DNA of 64,000 nucleotides from Zeugodacus cucurbitae (taxonomy: Eukaryota > Arthropoda > Insecta > Diptera > Tephritidae), in contig NC_071670.1 in NCBI RefSeq assembly GCF_028554725.1, forward strand, positions 70,469,001-70,533,000, in the 5' to 3' direction. Numbering within the stretch: position 1 is the stretch's first letter; each line of letters begins with the position of its first letter. Positions 49,101 through 60,870 of the stretch are shown piece by piece. The notes under the pieces were generated by a model, which saw only the letters and a program-made list of their open reading frames with translations, was not told where the DNA came from and made no database searches. Both the position numbers and the translations under genes were made by a program.

Positions 49101-49740
49101 GAGGGGCGTCTCCCCGCTCAGTATTTGCCATGCGCCGTTACACTCTGGTGACATTAACGTCACAGTTTGTGCAATAAATTGAATTGGACTCAGCAAAATT
49201 TTCGAACAAAATCCTATGTGTACGCGTATGTAGATAAGTATAAGGAAATTGATCTCGTTACGAAACATGGCTGAAATTATTTCTTTATTTGTATCTATAA
49301 ATTTGGAGTTTTCGAGTTTTCACTGCCATTTTGACAAGTTGACGAAAAATACTTTTTAATGATAAATGTGACTCTCAAAGTTGGCCAATTTTATATAGGC
49401 AGTCAGCTCATTAAATTTTCTAAACTTTGAACCTAACCTGACAGTTGTTTTCATTTAATAACGCTATTAGTTTCTAAAACTTGGTCTCTTCGTTATAAAC
49501 CAAGCATTAATGAAGTGTCAAACTCGACTAGCAGACAAGAGTTCTGCAGTCGTAAATCAAATTCTTCAAGAAAACAATGATTTTTATTATCCAGTACGAG
49601 TAAAATATATTGTTGTGAGAATCAACATCGAATTTGTTAGAAGAGTTTAATGCTGTACCCTACAATAAACTATAAAATCGTTTTTATTAGTTTAGTTTAA
49701 TGCTAAATACCAAACTTCCTTATTTATATCCGATTACGCC
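43187..49740. other. Long non-coding interval
   Basis: About 6.5 kb, very AT-rich around 43680-43800 and 45060-45660. Open frames on both strands are short, mutually overlapping and lack domains. Nothing else supported. Confidence 0.4.
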
Positions 49741-50291
49741 CTGAAGTCAATGACCCCACCCTGATCACGTGATGACATTTCAAGGTCACGTGATATTTTT
49801 GTTATAGGTCAGTGACCCTACCCTGATCACGTGATTTAATTTCAAGATCACGTGATATTTTTGTTTACATTTTTGTGTGAAGCCAATGACCCTACCTTGA
49901 TCACGTGATAATTTAGTTTACAGCTCAATGACCCTACCCTGATCACGTGATGTCATTTCAAGGTCACGTGATATTTTTGTTATAGGTCAATGACCCTACC
50001 CTGATCACGTGATATAATTTCAAGATCACGTGATATTTTTGTTTTCATTTTTGTGTGAAGTCAATGACCCTTCCTTGATCACGTGATGTCATTTCAAGGT
50101 CACGTGATTTTTTTGTTTACAGGTCAATGACCCTACCCTAATCACGTGATGTCAATTCAAGATCACGTGATATTTTTGTTTACATTTTTGAGTGAGGTCA
50201 ATGACTCCACCGAGATCCCAGAGGTTATTTCAAGGTCAGGTGATATTTTAAATAGTTTACAGCCCATTGAACCCGCCAAGATCACGTGATG
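49741..50291 (+). repeat. Tandem array of CACGTG / nuclear-receptor motifs with a dimeric period
   Basis: Nine related monomers start at about 49746, 49808, 49882, 49924, 49986, 50060, 50123, 50197 and 50262. Spacing mostly alternates near 62 and 74 bases, giving a two-monomer unit of about 136 bases. One monomer (from 49882) is short because its second E-box half is deleted. A monomer reads roughly RGTCAATGACCCTACC, then GATCACGTGAT, then TTTCAAGRTCACGTGAT, then a T-rich spacer. There are 14 exact CACGTG hexamers, nearly all inside TCACGTGA palindromes, and one decayed to CAGGTG. AGGTCANTGACCC, a perfect inverted repeat with 1-base spacer, occurs at 49806-49818, 49984-49996 and 50121-50133. 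TCAAGGTCACGTGA occurs at 49780-49793, 49958-49971 and 50094-50107. No protein is encoded. Confidence 0.85.
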
Positions 50292-50319
50292 TACTCCATT
50301 ATTCGAATATATAAAGCAA

Positions 50320-50806
50320 TGCCGGAAGATAACGACTCCTGAAAGTTTCGTTGACATATCTTTAGTAGTTTACGAAATATGTACAAAAAACCTAGTAGGG
50401 GACGCGGTCACGCCCACTTTCGTAATAAATTACATCCAAATATACCCCTTCCTAGAACAATCACTTTCATAGCATAATTTATGGCTTAGTTATAGCTTTT
50501 TATAGGTTTTGAGTTATCGTCATTTTGTGGACGTGTCAGTGGTCCGATTTCGCCCATCTTCGAACTTAACTTTCTTATGGTGCCAAGGAATACGTGTTCC
50601 AGGTTTCATTAAGATATTTCAATTTTTACTCAAGTTACAGCTTGCATGGACGGACAGACGGACGGACGGACAGACAGACATCCGGATTTGAACTTTACTT
50701 GTCACCCTGATCACTTTGGTACATATCACCCTATATCTAACTCGTTTAGTTTTAAGACTTACAAACAACCGCTATGTGAACAAAACTATTATACTCTCTT
50801 TAGCAA
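50320..50806 (+). repeat. Dispersed repeat family, copy B (one end preserved)
   Basis: Matches copy D at the right edge: GAAAGTTTCG, then ATGTACAAAAAACCTA, a GTCACGCCCAC block, and the terminal part CTTGTCACCCTGATCACTTTG ... ACAAACAACCGCTATGTGAACA ... ACTATTATACTCTCTTT. Between these is a GACGGACAGA-type microsatellite (50648-50683). The E-box array lies immediately to its left and may have grown inside or next to this repeat. Non-coding, class unknown. Confidence 0.7.
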
Positions 50807-50970
50807 CTTTATTTTTTTTTTGTAATGAGCTAAATCTTATTTAAGACCTCTAGTCTTTGGTGTCCGATGTCTTTCTCTCCGATTATGAAGCGAGCTTGTA
50901 TATTTCTAATATATTGACGATTTTCAGTTTCAGATGGGAACTATTTCCAGAAAGTTTTGATTGTAGAAAT

Positions 50971-51018
50971 AAATATAGCCTATGTTAAATATAGCCTATG
51001 TTACTAAATATAGCCTAC
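50971..51018 (+). repeat. Three-copy short tandem repeat
   Basis: AAATATAGCCTATGTT occurs at 50971 and 50987, and again in shortened form at 51006. Probably replication slippage. Confidence 0.75.
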
Positions 51019-53106
51019 TTTCACGCTTTCGAATGGTGAAAATTTTTTGAAATTAGCAAAGTAGTTTTAGAGTTTCTTCATTATAAACATACATACAAAT
51101 CTTTCCTCTTTATAATAGTAATATAGATATAATAATAATATCATAATATTATATATTGCTAGACTAAATCGATAGAGAATGATGTGTTTTAGCATCATAA
51201 TATTAAAATCTTTACTAAATATTCTAGAAAATACAAGAGCTTGTTTGAGTTCATTCTTATTTACATTTCTTTTGCACATAACTACGGTGCTCATTACAAG
51301 TATATACCAGTTCCTGCAACACATTGAGTACTTAAAAATCCTTGCCACATCACGTTTTGCAATTGCTTCACTAGTATAACCGTTAAAAATCTACCATTTC
51401 CTCAGCATAATTCGCAGTACTCATACAGCTCGCAATATTACCGTTACATTGCACATCAGCAACCGTCGAAAGTTGCAATGTGTCTATTTGAGTTTTTCTT
51501 CCCTTCGTACCTTTCAGCTTCTTCTACACCGCTTTGTCACTTCAAACGGCCTGTTAAATTGCATGTTGTGCCATTCTACTGACATCACTTCTTCGTACAA
51601 CATTTGCCACTGCCGTTGTTAACAACACTTTTTTAAATTTATTGTTGTTGTTGTAGTTGCTTGTTAGCGTTAAAGAGTGGCAGCACAAGACGCAGAATGC
51701 TAACTTTTTGCAAACTTCTATAAGTTGACAACAAGTTGCTTAAAGTCTGCGCAGGAATTAACGGGGTTTCTTTAAGATTTTTATTGTTAAAGAAAAGAGA
51801 ATAATGAGAAGAAATTTTTTAAGACACAAACAATTTCATGCCCTTCTTACAGCGAACTCCTACTAAATTTTGTTCTTTGACACCTGATCTATTATATTTT
51901 TTCACTCTTTCCAAGCGATATCTATTTTGATTGTATTTTGAGTTAGAAAATGTATATATATTCGGCGTTGCCACCTGTAAATATATATCCAAGAAAACCA
52001 CTTCTCTAGTTATTCTCAACTTTAAGCTCGTTCATTTATTTTCACTTCGCCAAAACTGCCTCAGCCCTGTGTGTATTTAGGATTTAGTAGGGTGAAAAAT
52101 TAGATGTCATTGCTGTGCACCTCCTCGTAAATTCAACAGCTTCCGGTTAAGCCTTCCCGTACGTCTTCCGGGTACTCGCATATATTTTTTTGTATTTCTA
52201 AGAGTGCCACAAGTATTTTGTTGTTGTTTTCTATAAGTTTACTACTCCATGCGCGCTATCCTTTTGTTAAGGCACATGTTTATTTGCGCGCACCTACTTG
52301 CAAGTACCTGCAAGAGTACTTATCTCCACACTCGCAGTCGCACTCTCGCCCGAAATGCCATGAAGCATGCTTTTAGGCGCCAACGCGGCACTTCAGACGC
52401 TGCGCTTCGAGTGGCCACCACATATTTTTCAATTTCACTTCACTCCATGCTCACATAAATCGTATGGGTATCGTATATAAATGTACTGTTAGTTCGGATT
52501 CTTGTTGTGCGGTTCCATGCATGGCATGTGGCATGTGGCAGGCGGTATGCGGCATGTAACAGTCACTTGTCAGACATTGTACTATTATTCTGCATACAAA
52601 CACACACACATGTGTACTGTATGTAATGAACAAATATAAAGTAGAAGAAGAAGTGAAGTGAAATCCGCATTGTTGAGCTTCGGGTGCTACAAATTTATGC
52701 CACTTCAATGAGCTTAATAATACGTCACACAAAAACAAAAAGAAGAAAAAAAGAAAAGAAATGCTGCCGCGCAGAGAGTTCGTGCATTTTTCGTCTGCTT
52801 TTCACTAAACATTTGTTGATTATTTGAATTTATGACTAACCGATTATGTGGGTGTGTCTGTCTATACATGGGTGTGTGTGTGGCAGAGGCCAGTGACATC
52901 TCAGTGTTGGCAACGGGTTCTTAGTGAAATGTGTGGGCCGTTGGAGTCTTCTTCACTTGTTGTTTGAAGTTGTTGATAAGAAAACTTTGAAATGTCTCAC
53001 AAGCGGATACCAGACTATTAGCACACTACACATGTTCTTCACTCACGACAACCGTTTGCAGATTGCCTTTGATGCTTAAATTCCCGAAGAGTTTAGATTT
53101 AGTTAT
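51019..53106. other. Non-coding interval
   Basis: About 2.1 kb of AT-rich sequence with TTGTTG runs. No gene is supported. Confidence 0.4.
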
Positions 53107-53689
53107 TTAAGGGGTTAGTGGTAGTCAGAGACACGAAAAAATGAAAAGTTTCAGTATTTTTTCTTTTAAGTTATGTTATTTACAAAAGTAATAATAAGGC
53201 TTTATTATACAATGTTTTGACTTAAAGTCACGAAAATTTGAAAAAAAAAAATTATAATTTACAAAGTTGTGTTGACCCAGTTTCAAAAAAAAGGTCCTTG
53301 CGGTGACAATTATAAGTCCTTGGAGATTCATCTAAAATCAATCGTATAAAAAAAAATAGTTTTATAAATAGATAATCCTGGGCCTGAGCGAAGCTTTTTT
53401 TTTTCAAAAATTAACAAAATGGCGGCCTCAGGAAATTTTTTTCTAGATTTTCGGGAAAAAATCAACAGTTAATAGGTCTTAAAAAATCGAAATTTTGAAA
53501 AAAAAACATGTTTGATTCAGGCCTGCGCTTATTATGCATTCTAAAAGCTGTAGAAATTTCATTAAAATCTAAAAGCAATTATCGGATAAACTTCAGATGT
53601 TCAGAGTATATTTTCAAGATTTTACATTTAACGAAAATGCAAAAAAAAAATGGATTTTTTGAAAATCCTGACTACCCCTAACCACTTAA
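53107..53689. mobile_element. TTAA-flanked terminal-inverted-repeat element (piggyBac-like MITE)
   Basis: The left end is TTAAGGGGTTAGTGGTAG followed by TCAG (53107-53128). The right end is its reverse complement with two mismatches (53668-53689). Both ends carry TTAA, the target duplication used by piggyBac-type transposons. The 583-base interior is non-coding, A-run rich and has no transposase, so it would be a non-autonomous element. The superfamily call rests only on TTAA and the G-rich tip. Confidence 0.7.
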
Positions 53690-56600
53690 ATGTTTTTGAA
53701 GAAATTTTCGACTTACTTCTTTCTTCTTATTTGTATTAACCCACAACACTCAATTTCACGATAAATACTCGCTAGCATAGCATTAGGCGGTTAAAGCTAG
53801 ACATAGATAAATCAACTGCCATCCTTCAGAAATATAGCTCATAATTATCAAAAACGTCTCCTTCTAATTCTTAAGTTTATTATAAATTTAAAATAAACAA
53901 GTTTAGTAAAAAGAATAAATAACCTGTAGTATTTCCCAAAAAATTGTTGTTTCTTTAAAAAGACATTAAAGAATATTGTTCTATTTCAATAGCTTAAAAT
54001 GTTTCCTCTAACCATCGCACAAACCCACACAAACGCACACAAGTTCAAAGCTGCCATCGAAAATGGTGTGGGTGACATCATTACAAAAACATCAAATTTT
54101 AATTTGTTACGCCCCAAAAGTCCTACAAGGCAAATTGTTTTTCGGTCATGAGCCTCCAAGCAGATTTTAAAGCACCCCTACCATCAAATGCGCTTTACAA
54201 CCACACACACACACACTCTACTTCAACTACTTCTTTGCCAGTTTTAATATATTTGCGCCTCAAGTATTTTCAGTGCAAACAACATAGACTCGTGCATGAG
54301 ACCACACATACACACACACACACTGCCTTTATATTAAATATTAAATATATGTGCATTTGCAGCTTTTACCAGTGACATATGCGTGTGTCGGGGTGTGTGC
54401 TGTTGTTGGCCACGACTGTCTGGGCATTGTTCAGCGTTTTTGTCATTTGTTCGATGTATGTCAGTGCACTTAGTGTCCGTCGCCGTTGAAGTCGATGTCG
54501 TTGACATTGTTCTCCATGCCCGCCTTTTGCTTTGTGTTTTGCTTTCTGCTTTGTAGCGCAATATTTCCAGTGTTTTATGAGATTTTTCGTCATATTTGGC
54601 TTTGCGCTTTGCCTCGCTCTCACTCACACTCCCCCTTTCTCCGCCGCTAAATTGCTTTTGTTAACGTTTATTTTGCTTTCGCTCGTTTATTTTTGCCATT
54701 TTCCTTTCGTTTATGCCATGCAAGTTCTTCGTCTTCAATATGCAAATCCGCTGCTTCGAAGTTCACTAAACGCTCAGAGAGGGAGGGAAAAGTTTGCCGC
54801 AAGTAAAAATCGTGTGTCACTTAATATAAAAGTGTATGTGTGTGTGTGTGTGAATATGTTGTTGCAATTGTTTGAGACTCCGCATATCTTCTGTTTGATT
54901 CGTGCGCGTGACTCTAGCATGCTTTCAGGCGAATCTTCTTCTGCAACAGTGACGACATTGACACATCTCGCCGCTTCTGCTAACCATTTTGAATGTCCAT
55001 TTGTGACAAAAAATGTTAGTTTTTAGCTATCCGATCCGCCAATCCAAAATCAAAATTGCTATTAGACCATATTTTTGCTTGACTATTCTACGCTGAATGA
55101 TTGGCAATTTCAGTGTGTTGGAACGTCTGCCAAATTTACTGAAAACCGGCAGCAATAAGCATGACTAAGACATATTGTCATGGCATAGTGGCGCAGTGAA
55201 GCTGAAGAGGAGGGAATTCTTGGTTGTAGGATAATTTAAAGTAAACATATTTTTTCTTTTTCTGTTTTCTGTATATTCCCACTTAAAAGTTAATAAGGTG
55301 ATTAGAGTTTACACGGTCTTCAGGAACTTTACTTTTAATTTGAGCTGTTTGGTATCGCCGGGTTTACGGCGAATCTCGGCACTAAAGCTCTTTCTTCTTT
55401 TTCCCGTCTTCCCTGCGTTCAGCATAGCTTGCATATCCATGGCGCCGTAGAGCTCATACATCATCATCTGTTCATTTCTGTTTTGTAAAAGACATGCTAC
55501 CAAGATCTTCTCGCCAAAGCCCAGTGAAATAAATAAATTCAACACTTTGTTCATCGGTTGGCAAAAGTCAAGCCTATCTAGTTTAAAGCTTGTAAGTTGC
55601 CCCCTGTTTCGAATGACTTAAGTAAGAAAACCTCGCTCAAATAAATACCGAAGGTAAAGCATGCAGAATATATACACATGTGAGTGAAGGATATATACAC
55701 TCAGGTGAAATCGTATATGGAATTTCAAATAATATCTGCCTTTTTACACAAAACCATTTACATAAATCGTAACATATATTTATATAATAAAATTATTCGA
55801 ATTGTGATCATCACCTGCAGAGCCTTTGACAATGAATTTTGGCTTAGAATTTAGTGAAAAGCATTTTATTTGACATTTCATACGAATTTACGAGTTAAGC
55901 AACACGAAATAATGTTTACATGGCGCCCAATACATATGCACCTAATGTGCAGCCATTCGCTTTCATATGTGAGTAAGACATATTTCAGTCGGATATTTCA
56001 GATGCTGCAAGCACACAGAACTTCACTGATTCAATGCGGGCGTGCCAGCACAGGTGAATATATTGAAAGCAATTAAACACGAAAGAATGCTCAGCTTGCA
56101 TAACTGACACACATTCTTGGATAGTTGAACACACAAGCACACACAGCCGTTTGTAGGTGCACACACATACAGGAAAATGGCGAAATCGAAAAGGACTTCA
56201 ATATAGGATATACATATATTCAGGAGATGTGGAAGGATGGAGGTAAAAGAAACGTGTGGCTTTTATGTTATGTCAGTGTGTGTGTGTGTGTGAATGAAGA
56301 AAATGTGTCACATTTCCTGAAGGTGGTCATGCTAATGTGTTTATTTTGGCAATCGTGCCACAGCCATGTACGTATGTGTGCAATTCCGGCAGGCTGCTTG
56401 GTCAAGTGCTGCCGGCAGCCAACATCCAAAGTAATTAAAATATTTTCCACTTACATCAAATGAAGATTGAGAGCAAGCGGCAATAATGGCATGATGTTTT
56501 ATTGTTGTTGTGCGCAAGGATGCAGGCAACAAGGATCAATAAACGAAAATGTGAATGACGGAAAATGGTTGCAAGGCAGAATGACAAGTAGCACAGCAGA

Positions 56601-57200
56601 AGCTGGTTGAAGCAAAGATTGCAATTGTGGCCTACTTTCCGGCGTTGCGCCTGAAAACTCAATTAACTCCTGTGTAATTTTGTGTGTCACATTTGTTTTT
56701 TTAGCAAACGAAAATTAAATAATTTGAAGCTATTTTTTTTACTTTCCAAAGAAACTTAGCTAGCATAAAATAATATTTATTTTTTCTTCCAAACTTTCCA
56801 AATACCCCACTAAGTAATTTGTGTTCACTGCAATTTTGTTACTCATCTTGTTCTCCCGAACTTAAGCAAAATTTCGCCTGCAAGTATAGCCATAGAGTAC
56901 CACAGTTCGGCTGCCAGAATTTACCATTGAAATCAAAGGAAATCACCAGTTCCGTCCCCGTCGCACATTAACACCCAAAATGGAAATCCAAACTTTATTC
57001 ATTTTCGCCGGCTTTTATGCCAGCAGGAAGGAAGAAATTGCGCGTGCATAAAACTTTATTGCATTGCAGTTCGCACCGACACTGACAATTATTTCCGTGC
57101 AACTGTCAGCCCAAGGCGAACTTTTCCAAAGTGCGAATAAAATAATTTGTGCATTTTGAGTAGAATTTGTGTTTGTTGGAAAACTGTGGTGAAGTTGAAA
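53690..57200. other. Mostly non-coding interval
   Basis: Contains CA/TG microsatellites (54203-54216, 54304-54322, 54838-54852, 56276-56292). Open frames such as 54532-55026 have no domains. A possible minus-strand exon at 55309-55616 is listed separately. Confidence 0.35.
55309..55616 (-). other. Possible minus-strand terminal exon or coding remnant, unknown protein
   Basis: A minus-strand frame is open for about 103 codons from 55617 to a stop at 55309. It is preceded by a pyrimidine-rich tract ending in AG (splice acceptor-like, 55617-55618). The peptide has a hydrophobic middle (NLFISLGFGEKILVACLL) and a strongly basic end (KTGKRRKSF, EIRRKPGDTKQLKLKVKF). It looks more protein-like than its neighbours: balanced composition and no low complexity. 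An internal ATG at 55554 would give 81 residues. I do not recognise the family. It could be the last exon of a minus-strand gene, a decayed retrocopy, or chance. Confidence 0.3.
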
Positions 57201-57202
57201 TA

Positions 57203-57374
57203 CAGTGGAACTTCTCTAACTCGAATCACCATAATCCCCAAAAAACTTCGAGTTAGAGAGACTTCCGAGTTACAGAATGTAATTTGTATGAATATTGACT
57301 TCTGTTGCCAATTCAGTAATTCGAATTATGGAGAGCTTCGACTTAGAGCAGTTCGAGTTATGGAAGTTCAACTG
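57203..57374. mobile_element. Short TA-flanked pogo/Tc1-like MITE
   Basis: The element is 172 bases and begins CAGTGGAACTTCTCTAACTC. It ends with the near reverse complement (GAGTTATGGAAGTTCAACTG). TA dinucleotides lie on both sides (57201-57202 and 57375-57376), the target duplication of Tc1/mariner/pogo elements. Further inside, imperfect repeats of TAACTCGAA and ATAATTCGAA continue the symmetry, so most of the element can fold back on itself. No transposase. CAGT tips with TA duplication are typical of pogo/Tigger-derived elements. Confidence 0.75.
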
Positions 57375-57376
57375 TA

Positions 57377-58914
57377 GTTGCTGTCGGTGTAATAGTGGTG
57401 GTTCTTCAATGTTTTGTGATTGATTTTCGCAAATTAACTGCGTCGCAAATATCTGGCAGTTAATTACATAATTATTATTTGATTGAAGAAAGTTTCGGTG
57501 ATTTCGATGAAGTAGTTAAAATTAATATTTGATTTCTATACTGAATTTGTTTATTTTGTATTTTTGAACTAATAACTATTTCAATCCTGTAAGTATAAAG
57601 ACTGTCAATGCTATCAAAACATACCAAAGCCTTACGAAGATCTTTTTATATAAGTAAGCGATCATCTTACAGCTAGCATAAATGGAAAATTAATAACTTA
57701 ATGACTTAAAAAAGTACTATAATTCAGCTTATATCTTGCTACTTATTCTGCTGCTATTCGTCAGATATAAATTATAATATTTATTTTTCATGTTTTTAGC
57801 GCTGACATTGAGTTGACTAATTGCTGTCGATCTCTCTCAGCGTAGCACTTTTTCTGTCACAAAAGTGCCACTAAATTTGAACAAAGACTAAAGCAAGAAA
57901 AGGTCGCAAAGCTTTTAATTATCTTCGAGAGCTTTCAGCAGTTCAATTGTACTCTCCATTGGCAGCTTTCTATATTCAACTGTCACTTAACTGCTTTTCA
58001 CAAAGTAATTGAACCATAATGCAATTTATATTGGAGGGAGATGTTAATCAATAAGTATTTGAAAAATAGTGATAATCGGTTCAACGTGGAAAACTGAGAA
58101 ACATTTAAAAAATGGCTTCTATTTATGACAAGATAAATTTCCAAAACTTAAAACAAAAATATGTGAGGGCATTTATCCTAAAATATATCAAACTTACCGA
58201 AAAGGGCAACAAATAATTTCCGAAAATACTATTATATATTCGCCCAACTAAACCATAATTACTGATACATATTAAAAAATAAACAACATTGAACTGAATT
58301 TGTACACAAATTAATTGAATTGTTCTCGTTAGCAGAATGCCCATTAAATATTGATTCGCTGCTTTAAATATGATTTTTATATTTCTGGCAATATTTATTA
58401 AATACAATATTTATCCACCAAAAAAGTGTGTGTGGTAAAAGTGATAAATTCAAAAATATTTGGGATATTCAACAAACACAAATTGACCCAAATAACAACT
58501 CAGCGAACAAAGTCCCTTTGTATCCGAGAGAAATCAAACACTTTTTCTTTACCTTGCTTTGTCGCAATGGCGCAATTGTAAATAAGACAGCGTGTCAAAG
58601 TGTCATATCAATGTGGGCAAATACAAATAAAGAAAGTCAACCGCATGCCACAACGCAAATATTTATCAAACCCGACGCAGTAACAACAACAATAAAAGCA
58701 AAAATAAGCATTGCCAAAAAGTAGAATGAAAGAAGCACAACCTAACAAAGCTTAAATTTCATTTGACCATTTCCAGCATTCTTACACGTCTTTCATGCTA
58801 CTAAAGATTTGTGTTTACATTTTGAATATTCTACTCTCTTTCTTATTTGTTTGATGTTCATATTGCATTGCAACTAATTTCACAAAAATATATTTGCTTT
58901 GCCTTTCATTGCAG
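57377..58914. other. Non-coding interval ending in a splice acceptor
   Basis: Intron-like AT-rich sequence. It ends with TTTGCCTTTCATTGCAG, a strong acceptor, just before the signal-peptide exon. Confidence 0.45.
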
Positions 58915-59113
58915 AACTTATCGTCAACTCTAACGCCTAGAAGCAGGCTACACTACTTGTCAGTTTGCTCGTGTGGGACAGCGAATAAAAATATCCGGAC
59001 AGAAGATATATTGAAGCTGTAGTAATAAGTCAAAGCGATAACAAAACCAGCAGAGCATAAAGTGGTCGCGTAATTGAGAAAAGCAGAAAATTGAAATAAT
59101 AGCAGTCGATCGA

Positions 59114-59222
59114 ATGCAACGACTTGTTGTTGTTGTAGTAAAGGCGAATATGTGGCTGAGAATGGGCACCGCTAGTCTCGCTGGCTGCGTCTTATGGCTG
59201 TTGTGCGTGAACTCATTCTCGA
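59114..59222 (+). CDS. Candidate first coding exon (signal peptide) of a secreted or membrane protein, rest of gene outside window
   Basis: The exon spans 58915-59222: acceptor TTTCATTGCAG before it, donor A then GTATGT after it. It has a 5' UTR of about 200 bases and then a coding start. Two in-frame ATGs are possible, at 59114 (MQRLVVVVVKAN...) and 59150 (MWLRMGTASLAGCVLWLL...). From the second, a short N region with an Arg, an uncharged core LAGCVLWLLCV, and NSFS make a good signal peptide, so 59150 may be the used start. The exon ends after one base of a codon, so coding continues in a downstream exon not in this window. Gene identity cannot be told from a signal peptide. A dispersed-repeat copy lies about 20 bases into the following intron. 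Upstream leader exons may include 39608-39659. Confidence 0.5.
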
Positions 59223-59244
59223 GTATGTACCAAAATGAGTGAAG

Positions 59245-60150
59245 ACGAGTAATATAATTTTGTTCACATAACGGTTATTTGTAGCACCCTTATAAGTTAT
59301 ATATAGCGTTAATGGAAAGCAAAGTGATCAGGGTCAGTTCAAATCCGGATCTCTGTCTGTCCGTCTGTATGTCTGTTCAAGCAATAACTTGAGTAAAAAT
59401 TTAGATATTTTGATAAATATTTAAAGTGACATAACTAAGCCATAAATAAAACTATGAAAGTAAAATTTGGTAAAAAGGAAGCGGCATATTTGAATGTGGA
59501 AGATGGTACAGAAGAGCTTCACTCAAATTTCTATAGAAAAATTTTAAATGGACGTGGCTCCGCCCACTAATGGGTCAAAACCCATATCTCCGAAACTACT
59601 CGAACAATTTCAAGGAATTTTAGTATATGATATTTTATGGACACCCTGATGTTACAGCTCGAAAATAGGCAAAATCTGTTCACAACCACCCCTACTTCAC
59701 ATATGATAGAATTTCATAATCCCACTGATTATTTAATTTTTCAAAATTTAAATCTATAACCAATAATGATAGCAAAACTAAACTGATAGTGTGACGTCAC
59801 TTACCTAAAAATCGCCAAAATCAGACCATAATTTTTCAAGGATCCAAATACCTTGACATCTCAGTACCTACACTGTTTTTTAGCAGCTCCCATATACCTG
59901 ATATATTATACGTATTCTAAATTTCTAAAGAGCTTTGCATAATATATTTTTGAACATTCTGCCGAATATATAAATAGAAAATTGCGCAATATACGAGCAA
60001 ATAAGTAAGAATATTTCGATATTAATTTTGTTATTAAATTATGTCATTTCAGTTCGAGTTCAATTGCAACATTTCTATGGTCTTGGAACATGTTGCACAG
60101 AGAAAAATGTTAATTGTAAAATGTTCGGTTACACCCGAACTTAGTTCTTC
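59245..60150 (-). repeat. Dispersed repeat family, copy C (both ends visible)
   Basis: In inverse orientation to copies A, B and D. It begins GTAATATAATTTTGTTCACATAACGG and a CTGTCTGTCCGTCTGT tract. The middle contains GTGGCTCCGCCCACTAATGGG and CCCATATCTCCGAAACTACTCG, complementary to blocks in copies A and D. It ends TGTTCGGTTACACCCGAACTTAG (60119-60141), with a short palindrome TTCGGTTACACCCGAA. About 900 bases, non-coding. I recall closely similar repeats from tephritid genomes but cannot name a family. Confidence 0.7.
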
Positions 60151-60229
60151 CTTACTTCTTTTTATTTATTTTTTAGGTGACTCGCTCATGGAACACCTTC
60201 TGAGGTCGTAGTGTCGATGCGAAAATTAG

Positions 60230-60870
60230 GGAAAACTATACTGCGGAATATCATATTTGAGAATGTGAAAGACAAATTAGAAATTCGGACTACCGCACAA
60301 TATAAACCCATTGCTGCTGCCCAACTGTGTTGGGGCGATTGACAGGAAGTATATACCTATTATTCGTCCACAAAATTCAGGCCCGTTGGTTTATAACCTG
60401 CAATGGCAACCAATGACGTAGGTATACCTCTGCCAGCATTGGTTGCTATGGCCGACAAAGTGACGGTGGTAACATTAAATGATTTAAAATATTTCAATTT
60501 TTACTTATTTTAATTTTATTTCTAGGTGTTTTTCAGCAATTTACCTTTGGTTGAACACTCTTGAGAAACAGATTGCCACTACCACGAAGAACTTCAATAT
60601 GAAATGAAACCACAAAAAATTTTCCAAAGATTGTACGATGCACCGTTCACGTTGAAGGAAAACGTAATGCACAGCAGCCACGAAATAAAGCTATTTTCAA
60701 TTATCGGTTATCGTGAGCTCGTAGAGTACTAGAAAATAGCTTTGATATTTTAACCGTCATAGACTTTAGCCCACAGGATTGCGAAACAATTGTGTTGACA
60801 TGTTTGGTTCTTCATACATTTGTAGACACAGACATCGCAGACCATGGCATATTTCAGGGAGAATGAAGTG
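60230..60870 (+). pseudogene. Decayed PIF/Harbinger transposase (HARBI1-like), relic 1
   Basis: Recognisable transposase blocks survive in order but in changing frames with stops. LPNCVGAIDRKYI (from 60317) is the block around the first catalytic Asp. GCYGRQSDGG (near 60444-60473) follows, then a GT-AG interval (about 60471-60525) that may be an intron. Next comes FNYRLS, a stop, then ARRVLENSF (60696-60743) and finally ETIVLTCLVLHTF, the usual C-terminal block (60784-60822). HARBI1-type proteins are DDE transposases of PIF/Harbinger DNA transposons. In-frame stops mean no functional product. It is followed by a second relic and by a MADF gene on the opposite strand. Confidence 0.75.

Noticed and set aside
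54532..55026. 164-codon plus-strand open frame
   Set aside because: Low-complexity hydrophobic start and a TG-repeat-derived stretch (VYVCVCVN). No homology recognised.
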